Shown: positions 1-11,563 of the stretch, in pieces
How the letters are laid out: each line of letters begins with the position of its first letter
How positions within the stretch are numbered: position 1 is the stretch's first letter
From: Onchidella celtica
Lineage: Eukaryota > Mollusca > Gastropoda > Systellommatophora > Onchidiidae
Length of the DNA: 64,000 bases
Direction of reading: 5' to 3'
NCBI GenBank assembly: GCA_963931925.1
Contig: OZ007579.1
Span: forward strand, 27,803,981-27,867,980
Notes under the pieces: model-generated
Seen by the model: only the letters and a program-made list of their open reading frames with translations
Told to the model about the DNA's origin: nothing
The model's database searches: none
Made by a program: the position numbers and the translations under genes

Positions 1-600
1 GGCTCGCCAGAGGAAGTATGCGGCCTGGGACCCGATGACCTAACTGAAAATCACAAATGACCTCTTATATGGACACAGGTAGAGCATGAGAATAGAACGT
101 GTTACGCATAGATATAGTACATATCTATGGTGTTACGTGCCGTGGGGAGGGGAGGGGGTGAGGTGGGGAAAAAGGTCACCAGTACTGGCCAACGGCCTTC
201 ATAACGGCGGCCTCACTATAACTCATAATCCATTGGTTAGGGTAACACTTACCGGCAAATCTGGTTTATGCCGTCGATCGGTTATACCGGGACGCTTGAA
301 ATCAGTTTTTGGAATGCTGTATTAACTGTTCAAATATATCCTGTTGCGGTCTTTTTGGTTCTCTTAACCTCATCTGTTATTTTCAGATTTATTTTTTTAA
401 AAAACAGATAATTATTTCACAGTTAATTGCAAGTCTTTTTAATGGAAAGAATAACATGTCTGGTTTCCTAGTTTGTTTGTTGCCCGTTAAGTGACATGAC
501 CATGACATAACAGTAACGGAAGTGAGTTCTCAAGAACAAATTATTGAAATCCACACTGTTATGAAATTTTTACAGACTGCGGCATTTACATGTATTCATC
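1..600. other. Unannotated flanking DNA
   Basis: I see no supportable gene here. Short open frames have no recognisable domain. The stretch is AT-rich in its second half and runs into a GA-rich block. Confidence 0.5.
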
Positions 601-618
601 CCCCATTTTACATAGAAA

Positions 619-684
619 CACAGAGAGAGAGGGGGAAACAGAGAGAGAGAGAGAGAGAGGGGGAGAGACAGAGAGAGAGAGAGA
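619..684. repeat. GA-rich microsatellite
   Basis: Interrupted (GA)n with GGGG interruptions, directly abutting the left end of dispersed repeat family A. Confidence 0.85.
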
Positions 685-905
685 GTTTTGAGTTTAAGTT
701 TCAATTTGGGTTTTGCGGCGCGTAGGCATGATAACGGCCACTTTGCGCCCTCCGCGGTCCTTTGGTACATTCTTTATATTTGGTATTCAGAGCTTCATTA
801 ACTTAAATTTCACTAATATAGTTATATAGTTCCGTATAAATAAATTTTATTACACTGGCAAAGTCTCAAAAAAGCGTTTTGTATTGATCTGAACAGAACG
901 AGACA
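685..905 (+). repeat. Dispersed repeat family A, copy 1
   Basis: About 220 bp that aligns with 21786-21938 plus 25861-25920. Shared landmarks are GAGTTTAAGTTT at the left, CATGATAACGGCCACTTT (CACGATAACTGTCACTTT in copy 2), TTCATTAACTTAAATTTCAC, and TTTTGTATTGATCTGAA at the right. The right end runs into a GACA/CAGC microsatellite. A non-autonomous transposon with a microsatellite end is inferred; no transposase or terminal repeat is visible. Confidence 0.6.
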
Positions 906-1005
906 GACACACAGCCAGCCACCCAGCCAGCCAGCCAGACAGACAGGCAGATAGACAGACAGACAGAGAGTTAAAGGGACGGACAGACAGACAGAAAGAA
1001 AATGG
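900..1005. repeat. Degenerate GACA/CAGC microsatellite
   Basis: Tetranucleotide array dominated by GACA with CAGC and GATA variants, attached to the right end of family A copy 1. Confidence 0.8.
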
Positions 1006-1950
1006 AAAGAATGTAAAAGTTACACAGAAGGAAGACGGGTTTTCAGCTGGAAAAGACGTCAGAACAAATTAGCATGATTAAAGATAACAAAATGAGCAAA
1101 CAGTTGAACTGAACATTGTGAAATACTGACCGAATAGCGCAACTGTGTCATTTAAGCGAGTTTTCAATAAAACGGAAAAGAAGGTAATGTACTTATGTGA
1201 TTGCCTCATTGCACTAACGTACCTCACCTTGTTGCGAATTACTTAATCGAAGTGTTAGTCGATAAGATCAATGGTTACCGCCGTAATCAGGGCCGTGGTT
1301 ACGTTGAGAAAGGGGCGGCGCCGGTAGGTGGAAGAATGGGGGGGGGGGGGGTGATTAAAATGTCATTTGACCTGTTGCTGTTAAAACAAAATTATGGTTC
1401 GTTTCGTGTTCTGTCTCAAAAATGACGAAGGTGGGGAGTAGAAAGAGGGGGGGGGGGTGGGAGAGAGTGAGAAAATAGAAGATTCGTCATTGGACAAGAA
1501 AGGCGCTGGAGTTAGGGGATTATACAGGGGAAGTAATTGTCCACATTCCAACACAATAGATCAATAATAGGGCAAGGGAGTGAATGCCCTGGATTTATTG
1601 GAATTATCTTTCCCGGATCTATAGGAAAGTTTTTTTGTCTAATCACTGTGTAAACGTTTCTTAAGAAATTCGATCTTTAGACTTTGGTCAAATTCATTTG
1701 AAGTTTCAAAGCTAAGTCAATTGAATATGTATGCCTTGGAGTGGGATATCTATTGCTGCCTTTTTTATAAGCTTCATTCTCTAATTTATCTTCTTTCGAT
1801 CTGTTTCTTACATACGTCCTTTTGCAAGGAATTGTGTTGTCGCTCAGTATTTAATTTTTAGAATTTTTTTTCCTTATTCTGAATACGAAATACGAAATAC
1901 TACTTTTGAATAGGTGAGTAATCGGTGAATTTCTCTTAACTTTTCAAATG
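1006..1950. other. Unannotated stretch with poly-G runs
   Basis: No gene is visible. Two G homopolymer runs occur near 1338-1351 and 1449-1457. Confidence 0.5.
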
Positions 1951-2553
<603 letters not shown>

Positions 2554-4340
2554 TCTCTACATTATAAGTACCGCCTTTATCACTTTGTCCCTTCTTCTCC
2601 GAACCCCAACCCTCCCGCCCTCCACCCCTACTCCCACCCCCACGTCCACACACACATACACATACACACACCCACATACACTCAACTTCACACACAAACA
2701 AGGAGATTTCCCCCATATGACAAATGAGACCACTCCAACAGTTTATGTCAGTGTGACTTAAGACCGGCTCATGTTTACCACAAAAGCCCTTTATCAAACC
2801 GGCGTGCCATAAGGTCTAAACTTCAAGTATGATCTTAAGAATTTATAAGTCTGTATATCTTATGGCTGATGTCAGTTTGACCGAAAAAGTGATCATATGG
2901 TGATTTTTGGTGTTGCTGTTCACTGTTATCCGTTTGTACTATTATGTCCTCTACTTATTACTGTAAGCAGTAGATGATGTGTCTTTATTTCAATAACAAT
3001 TGCTCTTTTCGCACCATATTTATTAATAGTAATAGGTGTATTTTATTGTTTTGAAATTTCGCACCGTTATGTTGTTTTGTTTGTTGTTGTTGTTGTTATT
3101 GTTTTCTTGTCTGTGTTTTGTGGTTTTGAGTTTTGTACTTTTCAGTATTTTATTTATTTATGTATTTATTTATTATTATTAATAATATTTTTGTTTCGTC
3201 ATAGTTATCTTATTTATCATTCACATTTGCAAAAGTTGTCGTTAACATTATTTACGCCTTGATAGACTTCTTATCCTGATATGATATTTTCATGTGGAAA
3301 TCTCCTTCTTTGTTGGCCAGAATAACTACACAGCCAGTTAAGATATTCTGACATTACTCCTCCCCCCCCCCAACCCCCAACCCCTTCCCCCTCCACCCAT
3401 TTTTAAATCGATGTGGATATCCTCCCAGCGCTCCTGAATTTAACTGTTTTACAAATAGCTTGATCGGCGATTTTCGATCGTATTGAATTTAAAGAGGGAA
3501 CTTCAATGTGTAAATGGATCAATATCTGTTTCATCCGTGATGAAACATCGTCTAACCACAGATCGATTGGAACACAATGTCAGTCAGTTAGGAAGATCAG
3601 TAACCGTCCATCCGTGTATCAGCAAGAACGACCAGTGAGTGGAGCAATAGATATAGATCTAATTATGATGTCTTTCTGAGTAATTAATTATCAAATATCA
3701 ACAATGAGTACATTGTGCACAATCCACAGGTATTTCGTGAAAAGTGCTAGTGACTGGATCATTAAGCATTTGTTCTGCGTTGTGACTATAATAATTTAAT
3801 CATTAATTAGTAAATCTCATACAGTCTATAGGCCGATGAATTTTGATATTTAAATGGTAAAATTATCTAGTAGTTGTTTGATAACTAAAATAACTGAACC
3901 CGGCTGCCGCTTACGCTCAGTTTTTCACGAAGTATCATAAAAACCACAGAAAAACTGTGGGGTCGCAGCAGGGCTATAGGCAAAGTCAATTTTGGCTCAG
4001 TTTTTCAGTGCTGTATTAAGGAAATATGTCAGTATATTGTGTAGGGAAAATAGCCGTTATAATGCTTGACGCTGTAATATCCAAATTTACTAACAAAGAA
4101 CATCGGGCAAAGGACGAGGCTATTCCGAAAATAAAAATAGAAAAATGAACAGGTGTTACAATTTGATATTACACTATTCACAACAACCAATATTTGTACG
4201 GAGTATGTCAGATTGCTAATGCTCCTCCAGTGTTACTATGTGGGTTGTCCACTAGAGGAAAACCCTTTCGCCCGGAAAGTGAATTCTATTTTTCATCCCG
4301 TCTAAATAGAATGACCAGCTATTTGGTGCAGTTATTTTCC
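2554..4340. other. Unannotated intergenic stretch
   Basis: Contains a CA/CCCCAC-rich strip (2600-2690), a TTG/TTA-rich strip (3080-3190), a C-rich run (3361-3400) and a 9-bp-arm hairpin near 3527-3547. No gene is supportable. Confidence 0.5.
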
Positions 4341-4429
4341 TTTGTTCTTTTTTTTTTCCCCTTCCAGCTGTGAACAGGTTCCGTTGAGTTTAATCACTCT
4401 GGGTTGGTTTTTTTCTGCTCCACAGAACA

Positions 4430-4560
4430 CGAACGACCAAGGTATCGAGGGGGGGGGGCAGACCAGAGCAGTGACAGAACGCTGTGCCCACCTTCACAGA
4501 GGACAGAGTGGTTCCGCTCATAGATCACGGTGTTTGCACGCACCAACAAAGCGGCTAACG
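4430..4560 (+). other. Possible 5' untranslated exon
   Basis: A donor-like site (ACG|GTACGT) lies at 4560/4561. A good acceptor (pyrimidine tract, then ACAAAACAG) ends at 4735, just before the coding exon. This would give a 175-bp 5'-UTR intron. The left limit is unknown, and a transcript would be needed to confirm it. Confidence 0.3.
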
Positions 4561-4761
4561 GTACGTGGAAAGACAAGCTGCGCAGCTGTTAAGTGATTGG
4601 GCAGTGTGATCAGTATTTGCGGAAGCCTTTGACGCTACGCTTTTTATTCTCCTCTCTCTCGTTAATAACACTGTAAAGCGTGTAAATCTCCCTTGTGGTT
4701 TTTTTCTCTTCTTTTCTCCGACGATTACAAAACAGTGCCAGAGGTAGAGGTAATATTGCGC

Positions 4762-5680
4762 ATGCGTGAACGACCCCAAGCAAGCGCCGTGGCTCGGCGG
4801 GTGTCAGTAGAAGCCTACCCGTCGCCCGGGAAAGGTGACGCTGACGATGGCTATTACAGACAGCAACAGCGACAACGACCACAACCGGAACGGCCCCACA
4901 GCTTCATTGGTTTCTCTAGAGCCGACAGCTACGGGGATGGTCTAGACTTCTACTCCAGCAAGTATAACAGAGGCTTGAACAGAAATACCAGTTACGGCAA
5001 TACAACTGGACGAAGTGGGGCTCTCGGCAGAGGTGTCCTTCGACCTAACAAATCTTCAAACGATCTACTTACAGCTGACTCTGGTGACCTTTGTCCAGTG
5101 CCTTCGCTGTATCGAGACCTGTTCAATGGAAGTCCATCTCCATCCATTTTCAGAGATTTCATCAACCAAAGTCCAGCTCCAGGCTACGGCGGACGCCTGA
5201 ACTCTGGAGAAGTTTCCCCGCTTCGATCGCAGTCGGTCTTGAGCAACAGAAGTTACCTGAATTCTAAAAATAACCGTGACATCGCGTCCAACTTGAACAG
5301 TGACAGTGTGCCAGATAAGAACAGCATAACTACTAAACGAAATCTGTACAATACACGGTTCTACAACCCTCAGGCTAGCAACAACAGCAATAACAGCAGT
5401 GGAAACAAACATTTGGACGAGTCCAGTTTGGGTCTCAACGCAGAAAAACAAAGGCGCAAAAGTAGCAACGGCGTCACCTTTGCCCTGCCGGAGGATGAGA
5501 ACTCTTCCGACGAGCAAGCTTCGGTATATGGTCAGTTTTCTATCAGCGCAGCTGCGTATCGAAGGATGAGCGCTCCAGAGTTGCCTCCCATCAATACGGA
5601 TCATAGCAAAAAGGGCGGTAATTCCAAAACACCAAGGGGAGACAAACGGAAGACATCAGTGAACAGTGTGCACTCCACAG
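4762..5680 (+). CDS. Disordered Ser/Asn/Arg-rich protein, coding exon 1
   Basis: This exon encodes residues 1-306 and the first base of codon 307 of a predicted 705-residue protein that I do not recognise. The chosen ATG (4762) is the first in-frame methionine after a likely splice acceptor at 4734-4735. The frame stays open upstream, so an earlier start on another exon is possible. The product is rich in Ser, Asn, Arg and Tyr, with no signal peptide or membrane segment. RRVS (12-15), RRKSS (231-235), RRMS (267-270) and RKTS (296-299) fit the PKA/basophilic-kinase consensus. The exon ends CACTCCACAG followed by GTAAGT, a consensus donor. The phase matches the exon at 10365 exactly (G|GC codon). 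Complex codon use and an open frame support real coding. Function is unknown. Confidence 0.75.
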
Positions 5681-5749
5681 GTAAGTAGTGCATTTTCTTC
5701 GGACAATTTCAATTAAATTATTCTTATGTTTCTTCTTCTTAGGGTGGTT

Positions 5750-6106
5750 ATTTTCAAATTTCTACATAGGAAGACAAGATCCTCGATTACCGTGACATAG
5801 TGTCTTCCGAAACAATGTTTTTGATTTCTTGTTTTGTTTTTGTTTGTTGTGTTTTGTTGTTGTTGTTGTTGTTGTTGTTTGTTGTTTGTTGTTAGTTGTT
5901 GTTTTTTCTTACAAAATGTAAACCGTACTGTTACAAAAATGTAAACAGATGATCAATTTCATTACTTCATTGCTTCATTCAATAAAAAGTCTAACATGAA
6001 TTAGTGTAGGATACCTTTTTTTTTTTTTTGTGCCGAGACAAATCAAGCAGAAATCTATCCATTTCGTCATAAATCAGTGATTTTCTGCCAGAGCCCTTCC
6101 TCCTAT
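5750..6106 (+). repeat. Dispersed repeat family C, copy 1
   Basis: Aligns with 7856-8158 in the same orientation. The left end shares TTTTCAAATTTCTA(C/A)ATAGGAAGA, the centre a TTG/GTTT microsatellite, and the right end AGTGATTTTCTGCC(A/G)GAG. No coding capacity. Class unknown. Confidence 0.6.
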
Positions 6107-6837
6107 TCACTGATTTACCATTCTGCTTGTTACGTACGTATGCAATAATACAATATGACTACAGAATTGAGAGAGAAAATAATTGTGTAAAATTTAGTGT
6201 CGCCACTTTAGTTCTTGTTTGTTCCAAGTCCACTTTTTGCACAACTGAGAAATTCATCGTTAAACTTTCGCGTCTTTAGTAGTTAGAAAAAACTGAGAAT
6301 TGTGAAACAGCTTGATATGTGCTGCAAGACATTTTAAACAAGTGCCAAAGTGTGCATCTATTATTTATACCTCTTCTTCATACTAAAAGCTCTCCAGTTT
6401 TTGAGAAAATAGAGATAGAACAAACAACTACCAAAAGTCGCAGTGTATTTGAGATAATATACATTTTTCCAATCAGACTCCCAGATGGAGGAAAACTTAA
6501 TGTCCGGCTCGAGGTGACAGAGTGTTCAATAGCCGGACTGTCCGGCCGAAAGCCAGATGTTTTTTTCTTCCGTCTATTTTCCTCGTTATATTAAACAATC
6601 GTAAGTTCGAGCACAGAAAAGAGATATTACAAAGCGATTTCGACGACCGGGCTGAGAACTATTTGACCTGCCAGATTTCTTGCAATTTGTGGAATTTTTC
6701 ATCACAATTTAATGTTTGCTTATTAAGATGGCGGTCGCTTCGTTTCCAGCATTTTTTTTTTTCTTTCTTGTTTCTGCCTTCTTTTTCTATTTTTTTTTTC
6801 TTTCTTTTTTCTTTTTTTTTTGGTGTCAATCTTTCTT

Positions 6838-6930
6838 TCTTTGTGTCATTTTGATCCTTTTTTCTTTCTTTCTTTGTGTCATTTTGATCCTTTTTTCTTT
6901 CTTTCTTTGTGTCATTTTGATCCTTTTTTC
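6838..6930 (+). repeat. 30-bp tandem repeat, three copies
   Basis: Three successive units containing TTTGTGTCATTTTGATCC followed by a T/C-rich run, within a longer pyrimidine-rich strip (6760-6975). Confidence 0.85.
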
Positions 6931-7264
6931 TTTACCGTCTTTTTTTGTTGTTGTTGTTGTTGTTGTTTTAGTCTTTTTTTTTATTAAATGGCCGTCTTAG
7001 AGCACGACCAGGCTATACCACATTCGCTGTTTTGAGAAAATGAGACCCGAGGCCTTCGCCACTGAAGGCTTAAATGACTCGTAAAAATTAAAGGTATTTT
7101 TAGCAAGACTGAGTCAATGTCTATTTTTAGAACCAATTATTTGGAAATAGCAAAAATTTGGGATGGCCCAGACTTGCTCTATCGTGTCCAAATGTTTCTA
7201 GCCCCGGGGTTCAGGTTTTTGGGTTTCGGTAAGATAAGACCGAATACTTCCTTTCATCTTAGCA

Positions 7265-7700
7265 TTAAAAAAAAGTGGCGGGAGCAATTCATTGTGTTGC
7301 AATGTTGGCCCTTGTTTTCGCATGACGTTACAGCCTAAATGACAGTTTCAAAAATTATAAAGTTGATTTTCTTCAGTGTTAACTAATCCAGCCCAATCGC
7401 TTTTGTAACGACCGATTGTGTTAATTCAGCTTTTAAGTATTTTTAAATAAAAACGTGTAAAGCTGTAAGAAACAATTATCTTTGTTTTGGCTCCTTGCAA
7501 TAAGCCCACCGCATCGGAAACGATATGAATACGCGCGCAATTTCGCTACCAGAAATGAGTGCATAATGCTCTGGTGCACACGAAATCTCTAGTAAGACTG
7601 TAGAAAATGGGAAGCTTTCTACAGCAGAAAGAGAGAGAGAGAGAGATGAAACGGTGGGTTCACAGATTTGTCCCGGATAATGCCGAGTACCTCAACTAGT
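7265..7700 (+). repeat. Dispersed repeat family B, copy 1
   Basis: Aligns with 8930-9405 and 32520-32765. Shared landmarks are a GTGGC(G/A)(G/A)GAG start, ATGACAGTTTCAAAAATTAT, TGATTTTCTT, ATAAGCC, an internal microsatellite (GA here, GACA in copy 2) and the end TGCCGAGTACCTCAACTAGT. A microsatellite near the 3' end with a fixed terminal sequence resembles Helentron-associated (HINE/pearl-type) elements of molluscs; this class call is inference. Confidence 0.65.
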
Positions 7701-7855
7701 AATATAAAATATCCAACATGTTGTAAGTCTTCCATTCTTGTACTGGTATCTTATAGGACTAGAGTGGCCGTCCTGTCAGGATAAATGTTTCCATTATGTT
7801 ATCCTCACCGCTTTGGAGCAAGCATTTGGATTACTCTTCCAAATATATAGTTGTC

Positions 7856-8158
7856 TATTTTCAAATTTCTAAATAGGAAGATATGCCACAGATTACTATG
7901 GCACATGCCTTTCAAAAAAAGATTTTTTTTTCCCCTCTATCTTGTTTATTTGTTTTTGGGATTTTTTTGTTTGTTTTTTTGTTGTTGTTGTTTACTGTTT
8001 GTTTTTGTTTTTTAGAAAGTGTGCATCGTGTAATAAAAATTACAATTGCAAACAATTTACTAATTTAATTTGTGTGAGATATCTTTTTTTGTGCCTATAT
8101 AAAACCAGCAAAAATTTAGGTGTTTCAGTATTAATTAGTGATTTTCTGCCGGAGTCGT
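7856..8158 (+). repeat. Dispersed repeat family C, copy 2
   Basis: Second copy of the family at 5750, in the same orientation and the same intron. See copy 1 for shared landmarks. Confidence 0.6.
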
Positions 8159-8187
8159 AGGGTGTGAGGACCATCTATTTTCTATTG

Positions 8188-8355
8188 ATGTCTGTCTGTC
8201 TATCTGTCTGTCTGTCTGTCAGCCCATCTGTCAGTTTATGACTATCTGCCTACAAATGTTTCTTTTTTTTTTGGTCTGTATACTCCTCAATCTCTTTTCC
8301 TGTCTACTAGTCTGTCCGTTTTACTCTTTCTTACTATCATTTCTCTGTCTGTGGA

Positions 8356-8389
<34 letters not shown>

Positions 8390-8515
8390 TTCACTTCTTC
8401 CCCCTCCCCCCACTCTCTCTTCCCCTCTCTCTCTCTCTCTCTTGTACTCTCTCTCTTTCTCCCCTTTACTTCTCCCCCACGTCCTCTCTCTTTCTCTCCC
8501 TCCCTCCCTCCCACC
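8188..8515. repeat. CTGT and CT-rich microsatellite
   Basis: TGTC repeats followed by a polypyrimidine CT/CCCT strip. Open frames here are repeat artefacts. Confidence 0.9.
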
Positions 8516-8929
8516 CATAATCAGCTCAAATCAATGGTTTAGACTGACCTAGTCACCCTAACACCATTTGAAAACGCGGACTATGAAAAGTCAACCTCAC
8601 ACAGTTTGCAGGAGCATTCAATGTCAGTGTACAAAGTGTCCTGAGTTGTTCAGGGGGACCCCAGTGAGTGCCAAGTGGTCTTATCATTGTTCAAACTGCC
8701 AGTGCTTCAGTCCTGTGACCCCCAGACTCATATTTACGTACACATGAACGCCACAGATTCTAGTCTCACCTTCGTAACTAGTAGGGAACACTTCTGAATC
8801 TTAGAAAACCATATTTAAAATTACCAACATGCAATAAATAAATGATTATTACATAACTAAACTAACTAATAAATAAATAAACAATAAATAAATGAATAAA
8901 TACGTAAATACATTAAACCCATTATAGAA

Positions 8930-9405
8930 AGAAAAAGTGGCAAGAGTATTTCACTGGGCTGCAGTTTCGGTCGTTTTTGCTCAGTGCCACAGCTTGAATG
9001 ACGGTTTCAAAAATTATAACATTGATTTTCTCAGATGTCAACTGATCTAACCTAGTCTTCGGTGTATTGACCTGTTGTGTTTATTCCTGTGTTTACCCAA
9101 GTTGCAGGCAATCTTTTCAAAATGTTGTCATGGTGGTAAAATACAGCGATATTTGTTTTTGCTCCCTTTGATAAGCCGGGCGCATGGAAGACTGTGTTTG
9201 AAATGCATTCAATCTGGTTCAGTTTCCCTGCTTAGAAACGAGACAGACAGACAGACAGACAGGAAAAAAGACAGATAGACAGAAAGGCAGATAGACAGAC
9301 AGAACGACAGACAGGCGGACAGAAAGACAGACAGTCAGACAAAGGGAGAGAGATAGAAGGGCAGGGGCACAGCTTTACCCAGGCATTGCCGGGTATCTCA
9401 GCTAG
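8930..9405 (+). repeat. Dispersed repeat family B, copy 2
   Basis: Aligns with copy 1. The GACA array (about 9239-9345) occupies the internal microsatellite position, and the copy ends ATTGCCGGGTATCTCAGCTAGT. Confidence 0.65.
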
Positions 9406-9998
9406 TGTGCAAAAAAATGCACAATGCTGTTGAACAGAGAAAGCATTTATTATTTTCTTTTTCATTGTTTAATGTCGGTAACCATTCACATCAGTTAGTC
9501 ATAACGAGCGTGAAACAGTTTCAGCCTGATACAATGAATGTTTGCATAAGTATCCAACGATCGTTTCAGTTCCCAGCCTAGTCCCTGAATGGTGCTGTCA
9601 ATGTGCTTGCTACAGTGAAACTTCTAACTTCAATTTTATTCATTTAATAATGCCTTCTTCAGCTATTACAATGTATTAAATTAAGACTAAATCTGATAAA
9701 GTGTTTAAATAAGTGGCTGACCAAATGTTTCATTATTTTACCAGTTTCCTACACAGGATTAGATAGATCTGTTTTCATGTGTAGATCTATGTTTTGGAGT
9801 TATGTGAAGCTTGATTTACCGTCTTTTCTGGAGTATTCGCTCACACAAGAGCTGTTCTTTGGTATGATGGATAATGTGAACAATGCCTTTTATAACATTT
9901 TTGCTTTCGGTTTTTGAGGCGCTAACTCTCTTTTCTTGTCAAATTTTGAAGAGATAAGGGAAGAGCTGGGGGCCTGCACAGATTACGTTAGGCAAAGA

Positions 9999-10035
9999 TG
10001 ACACTTACGATGACACTTACGATGACACTTACGAT
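9999..10035 (+). repeat. 12-bp tandem repeat
   Basis: About three copies of GATGACACTTAC just upstream of exon 2, in intronic sequence. Confidence 0.8.
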
Positions 10036-10364
10036 GCTAAAAAAAATGAAAAAGAAAAAAGAGGGGACGGAGAGTGGGGAGAGAGGGGGAAGGAGGGAGG
10101 GAGGTCGCAGAAAGTAGTCATGTCTACCAAAGAAAAAGGAGAGACTGGCTGCGACTGAAAGCGCAAGAAAGGGGGGAGTTACACACCAGTTATTCTACGT
10201 CCATCTTAACTTAAACCTTTCACAACTGCCTTTCGTATACATTTGCATATAGTAAATTTCATTATTAATTTAACAGAAATATTAAAATGAATGTCTGATC
10301 ATTAATCTCTCAAATTACATGTTCTGTTATAAATAATAAGACACTTTGCTTGAATTTTACACAG

Positions 10365-11563
10365 GCACCAAGGCATCCATAAACCAACTTGCTGCAGCCG
10401 TCAACAGTAAGACTTTCTACAACCGTAAGGTCAGTACTACAAGTGTCGAGGGCGGCACCGCCACTGTGACCAAGAGGGGTAAGAAGAAAAAATTGCCTAT
10501 CCCCAGAAACCACAGCGACTCTTCCCTCAAGAATCTTGTGGCTTCTAGTCAAAGTCAGGAGTCGGGGTCCACCGTCAACTCCTACCCAACCGCCACAGCT
10601 GAAGGAGGAGGAAGCAGGAGTAGCGGAGGAGGAGGAGGAGGTAGTGGTGGTGGTGGAGGTCCCAGACAAGTCAAATATCTGGCTAATGGTCATCGGGCGT
10701 TGTCTTGGTGCGCCACTGAAAACAGCGGTTCCCAAACGAAGTTAGAGACTTTGTTTGAAGGGCAGAACGCTAACGGTAACGCCAGTGTTGCCAACAACAA
10801 TAACAACAACAACAACAACACCATTTTCAACAACAACAACATAATCGCTAGTAGTACGTACACCTACAGCCCCCTCGGCAACCCCATCCATAAGACCAAC
10901 AGCAGTAACAGCATCAGCAATCTTGTCAACAACAACAAAGACATAGATATGCCTTCCATTATTGGCCCCAGATCTGTCTCCGTCAACGGCATCAGAAATA
11001 AAGAAGACGCCCTACGTCTTGCAGTCTTGAATAAGACGTTAATGAGCGAGAATGGCGATGGAGAAATCGAGACCGTGGACGAGTTTGCAAATCGTGGCAG
11101 AATGCGACGATCCAACTCGGAAAACAAACTAGGTGTCAAGTCCAACCGTAGCAATAGTAACGTCGGTCACTCGAAACAGCCACAGAAACAGACTCATCGC
11201 TCACTGTCTAGAAATCTTTCTGTGGACAGAATAGACAAACTGACGTCAAATTCCAAACCTCAACGCAAGAACATGACGTCAGCAAAACCCAATCACGGTG
11301 CTAACTCCAAAATGAGGCGGGTGAGCTCGATGGCTAATTTACCCAACAAAACCAACCGTGACGCTCTGAACGATGTCATTAATCAGGACGAGGTCTTCGA
11401 TGACGAGGAAAGTGTCGAAGCCAGTACTAGGCTTGTGGAATGGCTGAACGTGGTGAACAATGTTGAAGAATACGACACAGATCCGAAAGATCAGGTAGTC
11501 GATTACCCCGACGAACCGCCACAGACAGATACCGCCCTTCATTTAGTGTACGAAGGCGAATGA
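10365..11563 (+). CDS. Disordered Ser/Asn/Arg-rich protein, coding exon 2
   Basis: Terminal coding exon, residues 307-705, with the stop at 11561-11563. The acceptor TTTTACACAG lies at 10364, and the split Gly codon (G|GC) keeps the frame with exon 1. In order it shows a Lys-rich patch (KRGKKKK), a Gly/Ser run (about 387-405), an Asn run (about 449-465), RRSNS (554-558), MRRVSSM (623-629), and an acidic C-terminal block with a short hydrophobic stretch around RLVEWLNVV. That last segment looks least like low-complexity filler and is the best query for homologues. No enzyme or known domain is visible. A scaffold or kinase-substrate role is possible but is only inference. Confidence 0.78.

Larger units (their letters stand above)
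5681..10364 (+). other. Phase-1 intron, 4684 bp, repeat-laden
   Basis: The intron starts GTAAGT and ends TGAATTTTACACAG. It contains two copies of family C, two copies of family B, a T-rich 30-bp tandem repeat (about 6838-6925), CT-rich and GACA microsatellites, and a 12-bp repeat at 9999-10035. No gene lies inside it. Confidence 0.75.

Noticed and set aside
5065..5604. Minus-strand 179-codon frame inside exon 1
   Set aside because: A shadow of the plus-strand exon, which has better splice and composition evidence.
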